Shown: piece by piece, positions 1 to 6,685 of the stretch
How the letters are laid out: each line of letters opens with the position of its first letter
Numbering within the stretch: position 1 is the first letter of the stretch
Source of the DNA: a virus
Length of the DNA stretch: 24,776 bases
Reading direction: 5' to 3' (one strand)
Virus record (IMG/VR): IMGVR_UViG_3300045539_000031
Span: 1-24,776 of that record
The notes under the pieces: model-generated
Seen by the model: only the letters and a program-made list of their open reading frames with translations
The model's database searches: none
Told to the model about the DNA's origin: nothing
Translations under genes and position numbers: made by a program

Positions 1-78
1 GAATTATTTATTGTTAAAAAAGAAATTTATAATTTACCTGAATGGCAATTAATGTTAAGGCGTAAAATTAAATTATGA
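1..78 (+). CDS. C-terminal end of an unidentified protein (partial)
   Basis: Frame 1 is open from the left edge and stops at TGA 76-78, giving 25 residues that end in a basic stretch (LMLRRKIKL). The start lies outside the window. Nothing in the fragment identifies a function, and an open frame this short at a window edge could occur by chance. It would be the last gene before the promoter-like region at 79-174. Confidence 0.35.
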   Translation, partial: ELFIVKKEIYNLPEWQLMLRRKIKL

Positions 79-131
79 AATACCAACCACTAACTTACAC
101 AATTAAAATTAAATAAAAATATTTAATCAAA

Positions 132-139
132 TAAATTTG
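132..139 (+). promoter_or_regulatory. Putative Bacteroidota promoter -7 box (TAAATTTG)
   Basis: TAAATTTG matches the Bacteroidota -7 consensus TAnnTTTG exactly. It sits 36 nt upstream of the ATG at 175, in a 96-nt gap that otherwise holds only A/T-rich sequence. No clear -33 TTG element was found at the usual spacing. AGGAA at 156-160 is a possible but distant ribosome binding site. The box would drive the 59-aa gene and the MazG-like gene. Confidence 0.4.
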
Positions 140-174
140 CATAGTTAAATATTTTAGGAAATAACTATAAAAAA

Positions 175-354
175 ATGATAAACGAAATAAAAAAATTCAA
201 GACAAAACCAAGTGTTAAAATTACGTTGCATGGTGGTAATTCATACGTAAGGACGCTGATAGAATTAACTCCCACTGATGCAATAATTATCGGAACGGAC
301 CGAGCTAAATATACAATTTCAAAACAATCAATAGAATCAATATGTCGAGTATAA
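175..354 (+). CDS. 59-aa protein, possibly Sm-like/SH3-like fold
   Basis: This small ORF starts at ATG 175 and ends at TAA 352-354, overlapping the next gene (ATG 342) by 13 nt, which suggests translational coupling. The first 12 residues are basic (MINEIKKFKTKP). The rest alternates short hydrophobic strands with turns: VKITLHGG, VRTLIELT, DAIIIGT, AKYTIS, IESICRV. Five short strands ending in an I..I pattern recall the Sm/Hfq-type small beta barrel, but this is inference from the pattern only. No enzyme motif is seen. Tight packing and the promoter-like box upstream support it as a real gene. Confidence 0.55.
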   Translation: MINEIKKFKTKPSVKITLHGGNSYVRTLIELTPTDAIIIGTDRAKYTISKQSIESICRV

Positions 355-806
355 ATTTACAAGAATGTTATGATATGGTCCTTGAGTTTCATAGCAAGTT
401 TCAATTTAAGAAACAAACAGCAGAACAAAGATTTGCAATCCTTAACGAGGAATTAAACGAGTTTCACAATGCGACAAATGATATTGATAGGCTTGATGGA
501 TTAGTAGATTCTTTATACGTTGAGCTTGGAACTCTAATTAACTTTGAAGGAAATATAAATGATTTTGATGATAATTTCTACGTTGTTTATAACCGATTTA
601 GCGATTTTAACGGAGCTTTTCGTGAAGTTCATCGTTCCAATATGAGCAAAAGTTGTAAAACATTAGATGAAGTTCATAAAACTATTGCAGGACGTGAAAA
701 TTTAACTTATGAGTTTGTTGATGGAATGTACTTTGTGAAAGATGAAAACATGAAACTAATTAAGTCGGTAGATTACAGTAAAGCAAACTTAGAACCTTAT
801 ATTTAA
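342..806 (+). CDS. MazG-like nucleotide pyrophosphohydrolase
   Basis: A 154-aa protein of the all-alpha NTP pyrophosphohydrolase (MazG/PRA-PH-like) superfamily as found in phages. These enzymes hydrolyse NTPs or dNTPs to the monophosphate and pyrophosphate in the cytoplasm and can adjust nucleotide pools or alarmone levels during infection. Seen here: the metal-binding ExxE helix ILNEELNEF (E36/E37/E40), the second acidic helix LDGLVDSLYVELG (D52, D56), and the characteristic later motif FREVHRSNMSK (residues 93-103). The C-terminal 45 residues look like a small beta extension. It overlaps the preceding small gene by 13 nt and is followed directly by a terminator, so it closes a short operon distinct from the late genes. 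The exact substrate cannot be told from sequence. Confidence 0.75.
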   Translation: MSSINLQECYDMVLEFHSKFQFKKQTAEQRFAILNEELNEFHNATNDIDRLDGLVDSLYVELGTLINFEGNINDFDDNFYVVYNRFSDFNGAFREVHRSNMSKSCKTLDEVHKTIAGRENLTYEFVDGMYFVKDENMKLIKSVDYSKANLEPYI

Positions 807-810
807 AAAT

Positions 811-849
811 AAAAAGCTTGGATATTAATTTATTCAAGTCTTTTTTTTT
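811..849 (+). terminator. Rho-independent terminator after the MazG-like gene
   Basis: Positions 811-824 pair with 831-845 around a 6-nt loop (825-830). The stem has one bulged T (839) and one G-U pair, and is followed by a run of T that ends at 849. It starts 5 nt after the stop codon at 804-806. Confidence 0.8.
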
Positions 850-856
850 ATATTTG
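849..856 (+). promoter_or_regulatory. Putative Bacteroidota promoter -7 box (TATATTTG) for the terminase genes
   Basis: TATATTTG matches TAnnTTTG exactly and begins on the last T of the terminator tail, 34 nt upstream of the small terminase ATG at 890. No convincing -33 TTG is visible at normal spacing. Its place right after a terminator and before the packaging genes makes a promoter likely. Confidence 0.45.
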
Positions 857-889
857 TGAAAAAGTGTTATCTAAATTAGATTGTTTTAG

Positions 890-1132
890 ATGAAAGGATT
901 AAAAACAGGGGGTCGAGTAGTCGGTTCCGAAAACAAAACAACAAAAGAAGTAAAAGAGGTTTTTAAAATGGCATTTGATACCTTACAAGGTATTCCAGGT
1001 GTAAATATTGTTGATTGGGCAAAAGAAAACCCCACAGAATTTTATAAACTAATAAGTAAACTAATACCGACAGCAGTAGAAGCTAAAGCAGAGGTTAGTT
1101 TAAATAACGAAGGAGCAATACTAAATTGGTAA
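890..1132 (+). CDS. Probable small terminase subunit (short form)
   Basis: An 80-aa protein directly before the large terminase. The N-terminus is a basic GGRVVGSENKTTKEVKEVF segment (residues 7-25), followed by a helix and then WAKENPTEFYKLISKLIP (residues 44-61). That K/G-rich GGRxxGxxNK start plus NPxEFYKLISKLIP is a pattern I associate with short phage proteins next to terL, commonly called small terminase or DNA-recognition subunits. It would bind the packaging site and recruit the large subunit. It is shorter than classical small terminases, so the call leans on position and motif together. Its end overlaps the TTG start of terL by 7 nt. Confidence 0.6.
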   Translation: MKGLKTGGRVVGSENKTTKEVKEVFKMAFDTLQGIPGVNIVDWAKENPTEFYKLISKLIPTAVEAKAEVSLNNEGAILNW

Positions 1133-2412
1133 TAACTCCTACACCTAAACAGATAGAAGCTAAACAAATAGCTTGTCAGCAAGATAAAAATATTATCTTG
1201 TATGGTGGTGCGATTCGTGGTGGCAAGTCTTTTTGGTTGTGTCTAATGATGCACAGCTTAGCAATGAAACACGAAGGTAGTAAATGGGTAATGATTAGAA
1301 AGTCTTTACCAACATTAAAGAAAACATTAATCCCTTCATTTTTTAAACTATATCATATGGGAGTAAGCCATTATATTGAGAAGTTTAATAATCAAGATTA
1401 TATTGTTTATTATAAAAACGGTAGTCAAATACTGTTTATGGCTGAATCTTATGACACCGATAAAGAACTAAACAGGTTTAGAGGTTTAGAGATTAATGGA
1501 GCTGGATTTGATGAAATAAACGAATGTCAAGAAGATACTTTCAATGTTGTTAATAGTAGGGTATTTTCTTATTCTCACTTAATACCAAACCAACCTAAAC
1601 CAATTATATTGGCAACGTGCAACCCTTCTACAGGATGGGTAAAAGAACAGTTCTATGACCGTTGGAAAGATAACACACTACCGAGTAATTGGAGTTATAT
1701 TCCATCAAAAATAACCGATAACCCTTATATTCCTGAAAGTGCAATTGAAGAGCTAAGAGCAACAACAACTTCATTAATATTCGAAAGAATGGTAAATGGG
1801 GATTGGGAGGTAAGAGAAAATGAAAACCTTTTCGCTTATGCTTTTGAGCCTACAAGAAATGTGAGTAGTGAAGCCGTATATCAAGAAGGATTACCTGTTT
1901 ACTTATCATTTGACTTTAACGTTAACCCTGCTACGTGTGCAGTATTTCAACATACGCATGATTTTATTTATCAGATTGATGAGATACGACTTAAAGATAG
2001 TTCAATTTATGCCGTAACGGATCTAATCAAAACTAAAGAGTATTTTAAAAGCCAAATATACGTTACAGGCGATGCTTCAGGATGGGCAAGGGAAAAGAGT
2101 ACATCTAATTTAGATTCAATGTATAGTATCATTAAACGTGAATTAAATCTACATATTACGGCTATTAAGACACCGAGAGCAAATCCAAGTCATAAGAAGT
2201 CAAGAGAACTTTATAACTCTATATTTGAAAAGCATATCAAATGCTACATACACCCTAAATGCGTTTACTCAATCAAAGATAATTTAAACGTTAAGGTATT
2301 AGAGGATAATTCAATTGACAAATCAGATAGTAAATTAACGCATAACTTAGACTGTCAAAGATACTACTATTCAACTTTTCATTATAACTTCACTAAATCG
2401 CTTCATAGTTAA
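1126..2412 (+). CDS. terL: Large terminase subunit (packaging ATPase/nuclease)
   Basis: A 428-aa DNA packaging motor protein. ATPase domain: Walker A GGAIRGGKS (27-35), Walker B GAGFDEINE (125-133, catalytic E130) and coupling motif ILATCNPS (161-168). RNase H-like nuclease domain: first acid in LSFDFNVNPAT (D263), second in VTGDASG (D316), third in LTHNLDCQRYY (D409). Length and motif order are normal for the family. The start is TTG at 1126: the next ATG lies at about residue 41, after Walker A, so it cannot be the start. AGGAG at 1111-1115 sits 10 nt before the TTG, one of few Shine-Dalgarno-like sites in the window. It overlaps the small subunit gene by 7 nt. It docks on the portal encoded at 12354-14339. 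Confidence 0.95.
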   Translation: MVITPTPKQIEAKQIACQQDKNIILYGGAIRGGKSFWLCLMMHSLAMKHEGSKWVMIRKSLPTLKKTLIPSFFKLYHMGVSHYIEKFNNQDYIVYYKNGSQILFMAESYDTDKELNRFRGLEINGAGFDEINECQEDTFNVVNSRVFSYSHLIPNQPKPIILATCNPSTGWVKEQFYDRWKDNTLPSNWSYIPSKITDNPYIPESAIEELRATTTSLIFERMVNGDWEVRENENLFAYAFEPTRNVSSEAVYQEGLPVYLSFDFNVNPATCAVFQHTHDFIYQIDEIRLKDSSIYAVTDLIKTKEYFKSQIYVTGDASGWAREKSTSNLDSMYSIIKRELNLHITAIKTPRANPSHKKSRELYNSIFEKHIKCYIHPKCVYSIKDNLNVKVLEDNSIDKSDSKLTHNLDCQRYYYSTFHYNFTKSLHS

Positions 2413-2421
2413 GTGGCACAA
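2413..2421 (+). repeat. GTGGCACAA repeat, copy 1 (intergenic)
   Basis: GTGGCACAA starts on the base after the terL stop and lies 48 nt before the next ATG (2461). The same 9-mer also occurs at 8756, 10802, 16589 and 18626, always on the plus strand. In this copy and the one at 18626, a TATTTTT box follows with its T 36-37 nt further on, itself exactly 12 nt before an ATG. Confidence 0.5.
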
Positions 2422-2448
2422 TGTAACTAACTAAAAGTATTTAAGGTT

Positions 2449-2456
2449 TATTTTTG
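2449..2456 (+). promoter_or_regulatory. Putative promoter -7 box (TATTTTTG)
   Basis: TATTTTTG fits the Bacteroidota -7 consensus TAnnTTTG. Only 4 nt separate it from the ATG at 2461, so a transcript from here would be leaderless or almost so. The gene at 18675 has TATTTTTA at the same distance from its ATG. Confidence 0.4.
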
Positions 2457-2460
2457 CCTT

Positions 2461-2826
2461 ATGAGTTACTTAACACAACAGGACACTTGCAACTGCTATA
2501 ATGCCGTTCCAATGTCGCAATGCTTACAAGAGATTAAAATTAACGGCCTTGAAACAGGAACGAACTACATCTTTGAGATATGGGATAAGTTCAACTCTTT
2601 AGATGTATTGATTGATACGGCTGTTTCAAATGAATGCGTTTTAGATTTATCTCAACTACCTACTAATTTATTTAACTGCAATGCTGGGGAGTTTACATTA
2701 GTAATCTATGACACTTCAGACTATGAAACACCTATTGAATTAACCTTTGGTGGTGTGGCTTATAATTGCTTTATACTAACGTTTATTAACTCTAATTCAA
2801 CTGCGACTTATGAGTATTTACGATAG
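2461..2826 (+). CDS. Hypothetical virion-associated protein (121 aa)
   Basis: I do not recognise this family. It is rich in beta-forming residues and has several cysteines (CNCY near residue 10, then C21, C58, C72 and one near the end). The pattern (LQEIKINGLETGTNYIFEIWDKF, then VLDLSQLP, then GEFTLVIYD) looks like an Ig-like or adaptor-type beta sandwich. It is the first gene after terL, begins 4 nt after a promoter-like box, and overlaps the next gene by 17 nt. Its place at the head of the tail module suggests a small tail or adaptor protein, which is inference from position only. Confidence 0.6.
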   Translation: MSYLTQQDTCNCYNAVPMSQCLQEIKINGLETGTNYIFEIWDKFNSLDVLIDTAVSNECVLDLSQLPTNLFNCNAGEFTLVIYDTSDYETPIELTFGGVAYNCFILTFINSNSTATYEYLR

Positions 2827-3085
2827 TGTTATATTAGCTACTTCAATAGTGATAACAGTTTATCAAAGTACTGAAGAAGGAATGATATTTGAATATTTAC
2901 ATAAATATAAATCAAAATGGTACTTAAAACCATTTATAGGATGTCCAACGTGTATGGGTTGGTGGTACGGAATTGTGGTATCATTGGCAAACGGATTTAC
3001 ATTGCAAGCTATCCTGTGTGGATTTCTGACACTCGCATTGTGCGAGGTTTATAGTTGTTTATTATCAATAAGTTATAAAGAATGA
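2810..3085 (+). CDS. Small membrane protein with a CPTC motif
   Basis: A 91-aa protein with a hydrophobic N-terminal segment (about residues 4-20) and a long hydrophobic region (about 52-86) able to form one or two membrane helices. Between them is FIGCPTCMGWW (42-52), a CxxC pair directly before the second segment. The CxxC-then-membrane-helix layout recalls DUF1360-like membrane proteins, but I cannot confirm membership. It overlaps the upstream gene by 17 nt and the downstream gene by 4 nt (ATGA), so all three are probably translationally coupled. A membrane protein is odd between terminase and tail chaperone genes. Confidence 0.65.
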   Translation: MSIYDSVILATSIVITVYQSTEEGMIFEYLHKYKSKWYLKPFIGCPTCMGWWYGIVVSLANGFTLQAILCGFLTLALCEVYSCLLSISYKE

Positions 3086-3744
3086 AACTAAAAGAAAAAC
3101 TAACAAAGTTTTTTAGTGCTAAGCCTCCTAAATGGAATAAAGACACTAACTATGTGATTGAGTTCGCATTTAAGCATAATGGTAAAAATTACTATCAATT
3201 ATCAGACTACGTTAATATTCCATGTGAAAGAGCATTTACAGCAGTTTCATATTACGATGAACTATCGATGAAATGTGATAGGTCTTTTCTATTAGCTCAT
3301 AATGAGGCAATAGAAACAGCTTGTAATAATGGTAAATTAACAGAGGTTGTAAAGTTAAACCATGATTTAAAACTTAGATTAAGTTTAGTTAGTGACCCTG
3401 ATTTATTACTTAAACTTGCTTCAGTTGTTTTCTTTGATGAAAATGAAAGTCCTTTAGTTTATGACTTTGCTTATAATGAAAAGAAACTAAAAGAATGGAA
3501 AAAAGATAAGTTAATGGATTTTTTCCAAGTCTTGCCTTTACAAAACTTAATACCCTCTTTAGATTTCTCAAAAATAGATTTAAAGACCTTTACGCAAATG
3601 AACCACGAGGTAAGACAATTAACGGTTCTACAGCTAGACAACATCTTGCACAATCTTTCACACGAGGCATTGAAAGGAGATTTAGCGAAAGGCTTAATCT
3701 TGCAAAAGGAAGCCCTACTGAACTCAATAGCATTAGAGGGTTAA
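3082..3744 (+). CDS. Probable tail assembly chaperone, zero-frame product
   Basis: A 220-aa protein directly before the tape measure gene, where siphophages encode their tail assembly chaperones (lambda G/GT type). It is mainly helical and has no enzyme motif. The first about 168 residues look like one domain. From about 3586 to 3744 this frame has an unusually high share of codons ending in G/C (25 of 52 by hand count), while the -1 frame over the same stretch has 13 of 52 and reads on to 3803, 2 nt before the tape measure ATG. I infer that part of the ribosomes shift to the -1 frame and make a longer fusion, or that the shifted product is the main one. It starts with a 4-nt ATGA overlap on the preceding gene. 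Confidence 0.7.
   Translation: MKLKEKLTKFFSAKPPKWNKDTNYVIEFAFKHNGKNYYQLSDYVNIPCERAFTAVSYYDELSMKCDRSFLLAHNEAIETACNNGKLTEVVKLNHDLKLRLSLVSDPDLLLKLASVVFFDENESPLVYDFAYNEKKLKEWKKDKLMDFFQVLPLQNLIPSLDFSKIDLKTFTQMNHEVRQLTVLQLDNILHNLSHEALKGDLAKGLILQKEALLNSIALEG
3519..3525 (+). promoter_or_regulatory. Candidate -1 slippery heptamer T_TTT_TTC
   Basis: Read in the zero frame (GAT TTT TTC), the heptamer fits the X_XXY_YYZ rule for -1 frameshifting. The -1 frame is open from 3510, so slippage here would give a 240-aa fusion. I rank it second to the site at 3579, because zero-frame codon use looks normal between the two sites. Confidence 0.3.
3579..3585 (+). promoter_or_regulatory. Candidate -1 slippery heptamer T_TTA_AAG
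   Basis: In the zero frame (GAT TTA AAG) this is an exact X_XXY_YYZ heptamer. Slippage would continue as DLYANEPRGK and on to the stop at 3801-3803. The codon-ending bias changes from one frame to the other right after this site, which makes it the better candidate. I did not find a clear downstream hairpin by eye. Confidence 0.5.
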
Positions 3745-3803
3745 GTATTTACGAATACCATTTATTTATCGAAGAAATGGAGAAACAAGCAAATAAAAAA
3801 TAA
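3585..3803 (+). CDS. -1 frame extension of the tail assembly chaperone (T part)
   Basis: The -1 frame relative to the upstream gene is open from 3510 to TAA 3801-3803 and has no ATG, GTG or TTG before the internal ATG at 3777, so it is hard to reach except by frameshifting. From 3585 it reads 72 residues of plausible helical protein, including STARQHLAQSFTRGIERRFS and GLSIYEYHLFIEEMEKQ. Its codons end in A/T about 75% of the time, like neighbouring genes. It ends 2 nt before the tape measure start, whereas the zero frame would leave a 61-nt gap, unusual in this packed region. By analogy with lambda GT, the extension would recruit the tape measure to tail tube assembly. Slippage at either candidate heptamer gives a 240-aa fusion. 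Confidence 0.6.
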   Translation, partial: DLYANEPRGKTINGSTARQHLAQSFTRGIERRFSERLNLAKGSPTELNSIRGLSIYEYHLFIEEMEKQANKK

Positions 3804-3805
3804 TT

Positions 3806-6685
3806 ATGGCAACCGATATCAAAGTAGTTAAAACCGTATTCTCAGTTGATTCAACTGATATAGATGAAGCAAAAGTTAAATATAACGGATTAACTACGTC
3901 TATCGAAAAAGCAACAACAGCATTAAAGAATCAATCTACTGATGCTAAAACTTCGGTTGCTGACTTAAATAAGTCTATTAATAGTGTAATTAATAGAACC
4001 AACTTACTACAAAGTGAATATCAAAAAATAAGTAATCAAGCGAGTAAAACTTTTGACCCTAAAACGCTTGATATTTATAAACAAAAAATGCAAGCTTTAC
4101 AAAGTGAAGCAAAAGAATTGGGTGTAAAATTAACCGATACAAATAAGCAAACTGAGAAGCTAAAAAGTGGTATTGGTGGCATAGGCAACGCCATTGCAGG
4201 TGCTTTCGCTATTGGTTCGGTTGTTGCTTTTGGGAAGTCTGTTTTAGATGCAACAGTAAAGAATGAACAATTAACTAAGTCTTTTGAGGTAATGCTTAAA
4301 AGCAAAGCACAAGCTGATATATTAATGGCTCAACTTGTTCAATTTGCTAAAACTACACCATTTGAACTAACAGAAGTCGCTGAAGCAACTAAGAAGCTTT
4401 TAGCTTTTGGTATTGCTTCAAGTGATATTAAATCAACATTAACAAAGCTTGGCGATGTTAGTGCTGGGATAGGTGCTCCATTGTCAGAAGTTGCATATCT
4501 TTTTGGTACTATCAAAACGCAAGGTAGAGCAATGACACAAGATATAAACCAATTTACAAATAGAGGTATTCCAATGTGGGATGAACTCGCAAAGGTAACA
4601 GGGATAAGTGGATTAGCTTTAAAGAAATATGTTGAAGAAGGTAAGATTGGATACAAAGAAATAGACCAAGCATTTACAAACTTAACTACAAACGGTGGTA
4701 AGTTTACAGGGTTAATGGAAGCTCAATCTAAAACTTTAGGAGGCACTATTTCAAACTTAGGCGATTCATGGGATCAATTCATGGTTAAGCTTGGTAATGG
4801 TAATAGTGGCATTTTAAAATCAATTGTTAGTACATTAGGAGAAGTAGTTGATAAATTAAATGAATGGGCAGAAACAGAAGAAGATGCCGTTAAATCATTG
4901 GCTGAAAAGAAATCAAGAGCAGTACAAAAATATGTCGAAGATGATTATAAAAAGTTTATTGAATTAGGCAAAAAGAACGGTATTGATGAAAGAACTGCAA
5001 TTGAAGAAAGGTATAATAACCAAACACAATTAAAGTCTGATTTATTAACTAAACAACAAGAAAAATTAGAAGAATTAGAATTAAAAAGAACTAACCATGC
5101 AAATCGTATTGGTGATGGTTTATTGGTTGAACGTTTAAGTGAGATTGCTAAATTAGAATATGGAGCTGAACAAGATAGATTAGATAATTTAGTTATATCT
5201 CAAAAAGCAGAAATTGAAAAAACTAAACTACATCAAAAAATATTAGAAGATGTAAAGAAAAAACATTTTGAAGATATTACTAAAGTAGAAGAAGGTGAAA
5301 CAAAGAAACAAAAGGAAGCAAGATTAAAAGCTCAAAAGAAAATAGTTGATGATGCTATTAACTTATTACAACACGAAGAAAAGATTGCTAAACAAAAGGC
5401 AATTAATGAAGGTAAAAACGCAGTTGAAATAGTTGAGATTGAAGAACTTTATAATTATAAAAGAGTTGAAATTTATAACAAGTATTCTGATATTCTTAAT
5501 CAAAAGCAAAAACAAGATGCTGAATCAACTATTGTAAATGTTGATACATTAGCAACTAAACACGTAGAAACTGAAACTAAGATGTATGCTGATTTATTAG
5601 CAGAAAATCAAAAGTATTATAAAGAACAAAAAGAACAAACAGAGAAAAACGAAAAGGATTTAATTGAAAGCAATCTAAGGTATCAGTCAATAAATCAAAG
5701 TAAACTGTCTATTGAAAGGTCTGAATCTTTAAAAAGGGTATTAGATAATGACAAACTAACTTACAAAGAAAAGCAAAAAGAGATTGAGAAAATCAATATT
5801 GAATTTGAAGAAAGAAAAACACAAGTAGAAGTTGATGGACTAAAAAAACGTTTAAATACTGAAATACTTGACCCTGAAAAAAGATTAGCAATAGTAGCAG
5901 AAATAAAAGAAAAGGAATTAGATATAATAAAAAAAGGCAACGAAAAGATAGTTGAAGATGATAAAGCAACAGCAGAAAAACGAAAAGAAGTAATAAAACA
6001 AGGTTTAGACTTATTAGAGGAAGGGATAAACGCTGTTTACTCTTATAAAAAGAACGTTAACGACCAAGAACTTATAGACCTTAAAGATAAAGAAAAAAGA
6101 GAGATGGAACTTGCAGGCGATAACCAAGCGAAGAAAGATGCTATTGCCAAAAAGTATGAAGCATTACAAGCTGAAGTAAGAAGAAAACAATTTGAACAAA
6201 ACAAACAAATTGCATTGATAAACGTGGCTATTAATACGGCTGAAGCAATATCTAAAGCTAACCCTAATATCCCATTGATGGCTTTTGCTGGGGCAAGTGG
6301 ATTAATACAAGCAACTTTAATTAACTCACAACCTACTCCAAAATTCGCAAAAGGTGTTATTGATTTGCAAGGTAAAGGAACAGGAACAAGTGATGAAATC
6401 CATGCAATGCTTTCAAAAGGGGAATCAGTAATGACTGCTGAAGAAACAAGTAAATTTAAACCTTTACTCCAAAGCATAAGACGTAAAGAGTTAAGTCCTG
6501 AACTTGCTAACATGATGTTAAATGGACAAAAAATGTCCAATATAAACCTTAATACTGATTCATTAGCAAGAGAGTTGAGAGGTATGCCAAAGAATCATAT
6601 TTCAATAGATAAAGATGGCTTTAAAACGTTTCTTTATAGTGAAAATTTAAAACAGGAATCATTAAATAATAGATACTTATCATAA
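3806..6685 (+). CDS. Tail tape measure protein
   Basis: At 959 aa this is the longest protein in the window; it sets tail length and occupies the tail lumen. Residues about 1-120 are helical and coiled-coil-like. A glycine/alanine-rich hydrophobic segment follows (about 122-145), then the conserved tape-measure N-terminal domain (about 130-270) with TTPFELTEVAEATKKLLAFG, LGDVSAG, and QDINQFTNRGIPMWDELAK. Residues about 360-800 are a long K/E/Q-rich coiled coil. The C-terminus has the typical GTGTSDEIHAMLSKGESVMTA segment (from about 857). It lies directly after the tail assembly chaperone and overlaps the next gene by 1 nt (TAATG). By the usual rule of thumb (about 0.15 nm per residue), this length implies a tail of roughly 140 nm. 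Confidence 0.93.
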   Translation: MATDIKVVKTVFSVDSTDIDEAKVKYNGLTTSIEKATTALKNQSTDAKTSVADLNKSINSVINRTNLLQSEYQKISNQASKTFDPKTLDIYKQKMQALQSEAKELGVKLTDTNKQTEKLKSGIGGIGNAIAGAFAIGSVVAFGKSVLDATVKNEQLTKSFEVMLKSKAQADILMAQLVQFAKTTPFELTEVAEATKKLLAFGIASSDIKSTLTKLGDVSAGIGAPLSEVAYLFGTIKTQGRAMTQDINQFTNRGIPMWDELAKVTGISGLALKKYVEEGKIGYKEIDQAFTNLTTNGGKFTGLMEAQSKTLGGTISNLGDSWDQFMVKLGNGNSGILKSIVSTLGEVVDKLNEWAETEEDAVKSLAEKKSRAVQKYVEDDYKKFIELGKKNGIDERTAIEERYNNQTQLKSDLLTKQQEKLEELELKRTNHANRIGDGLLVERLSEIAKLEYGAEQDRLDNLVISQKAEIEKTKLHQKILEDVKKKHFEDITKVEEGETKKQKEARLKAQKKIVDDAINLLQHEEKIAKQKAINEGKNAVEIVEIEELYNYKRVEIYNKYSDILNQKQKQDAESTIVNVDTLATKHVETETKMYADLLAENQKYYKEQKEQTEKNEKDLIESNLRYQSINQSKLSIERSESLKRVLDNDKLTYKEKQKEIEKINIEFEERKTQVEVDGLKKRLNTEILDPEKRLAIVAEIKEKELDIIKKGNEKIVEDDKATAEKRKEVIKQGLDLLEEGINAVYSYKKNVNDQELIDLKDKEKREMELAGDNQAKKDAIAKKYEALQAEVRRKQFEQNKQIALINVAINTAEAISKANPNIPLMAFAGASGLIQATLINSQPTPKFAKGVIDLQGKGTGTSDEIHAMLSKGESVMTAEETSKFKPLLQSIRRKELSPELANMMLNGQKMSNINLNTDSLARELRGMPKNHISIDKDGFKTFLYSENLKQESLNNRYLS

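Noticed and set aside
2413-2460. Sigma-54 promoter suggested by TGGCAC in the GTGGCACAA repeats
   Set aside because: No TTGC-type -12 element lies at the needed spacing after the GG in copies 1 and 5.
3471-3653. Minus-strand 60-aa frame opposite the tail chaperone
   Set aside because: Antisense to a region already open in two plus frames; translation is K/S/F-rich with no motif.
4075-6540. Minus-strand open frames of 76, 105 and 165 aa opposite the tape measure gene
   Set aside because: They are antisense to clear tape measure coding sequence and have low-complexity S/L/F-rich translations typical of the complement of K/E/A-rich genes.
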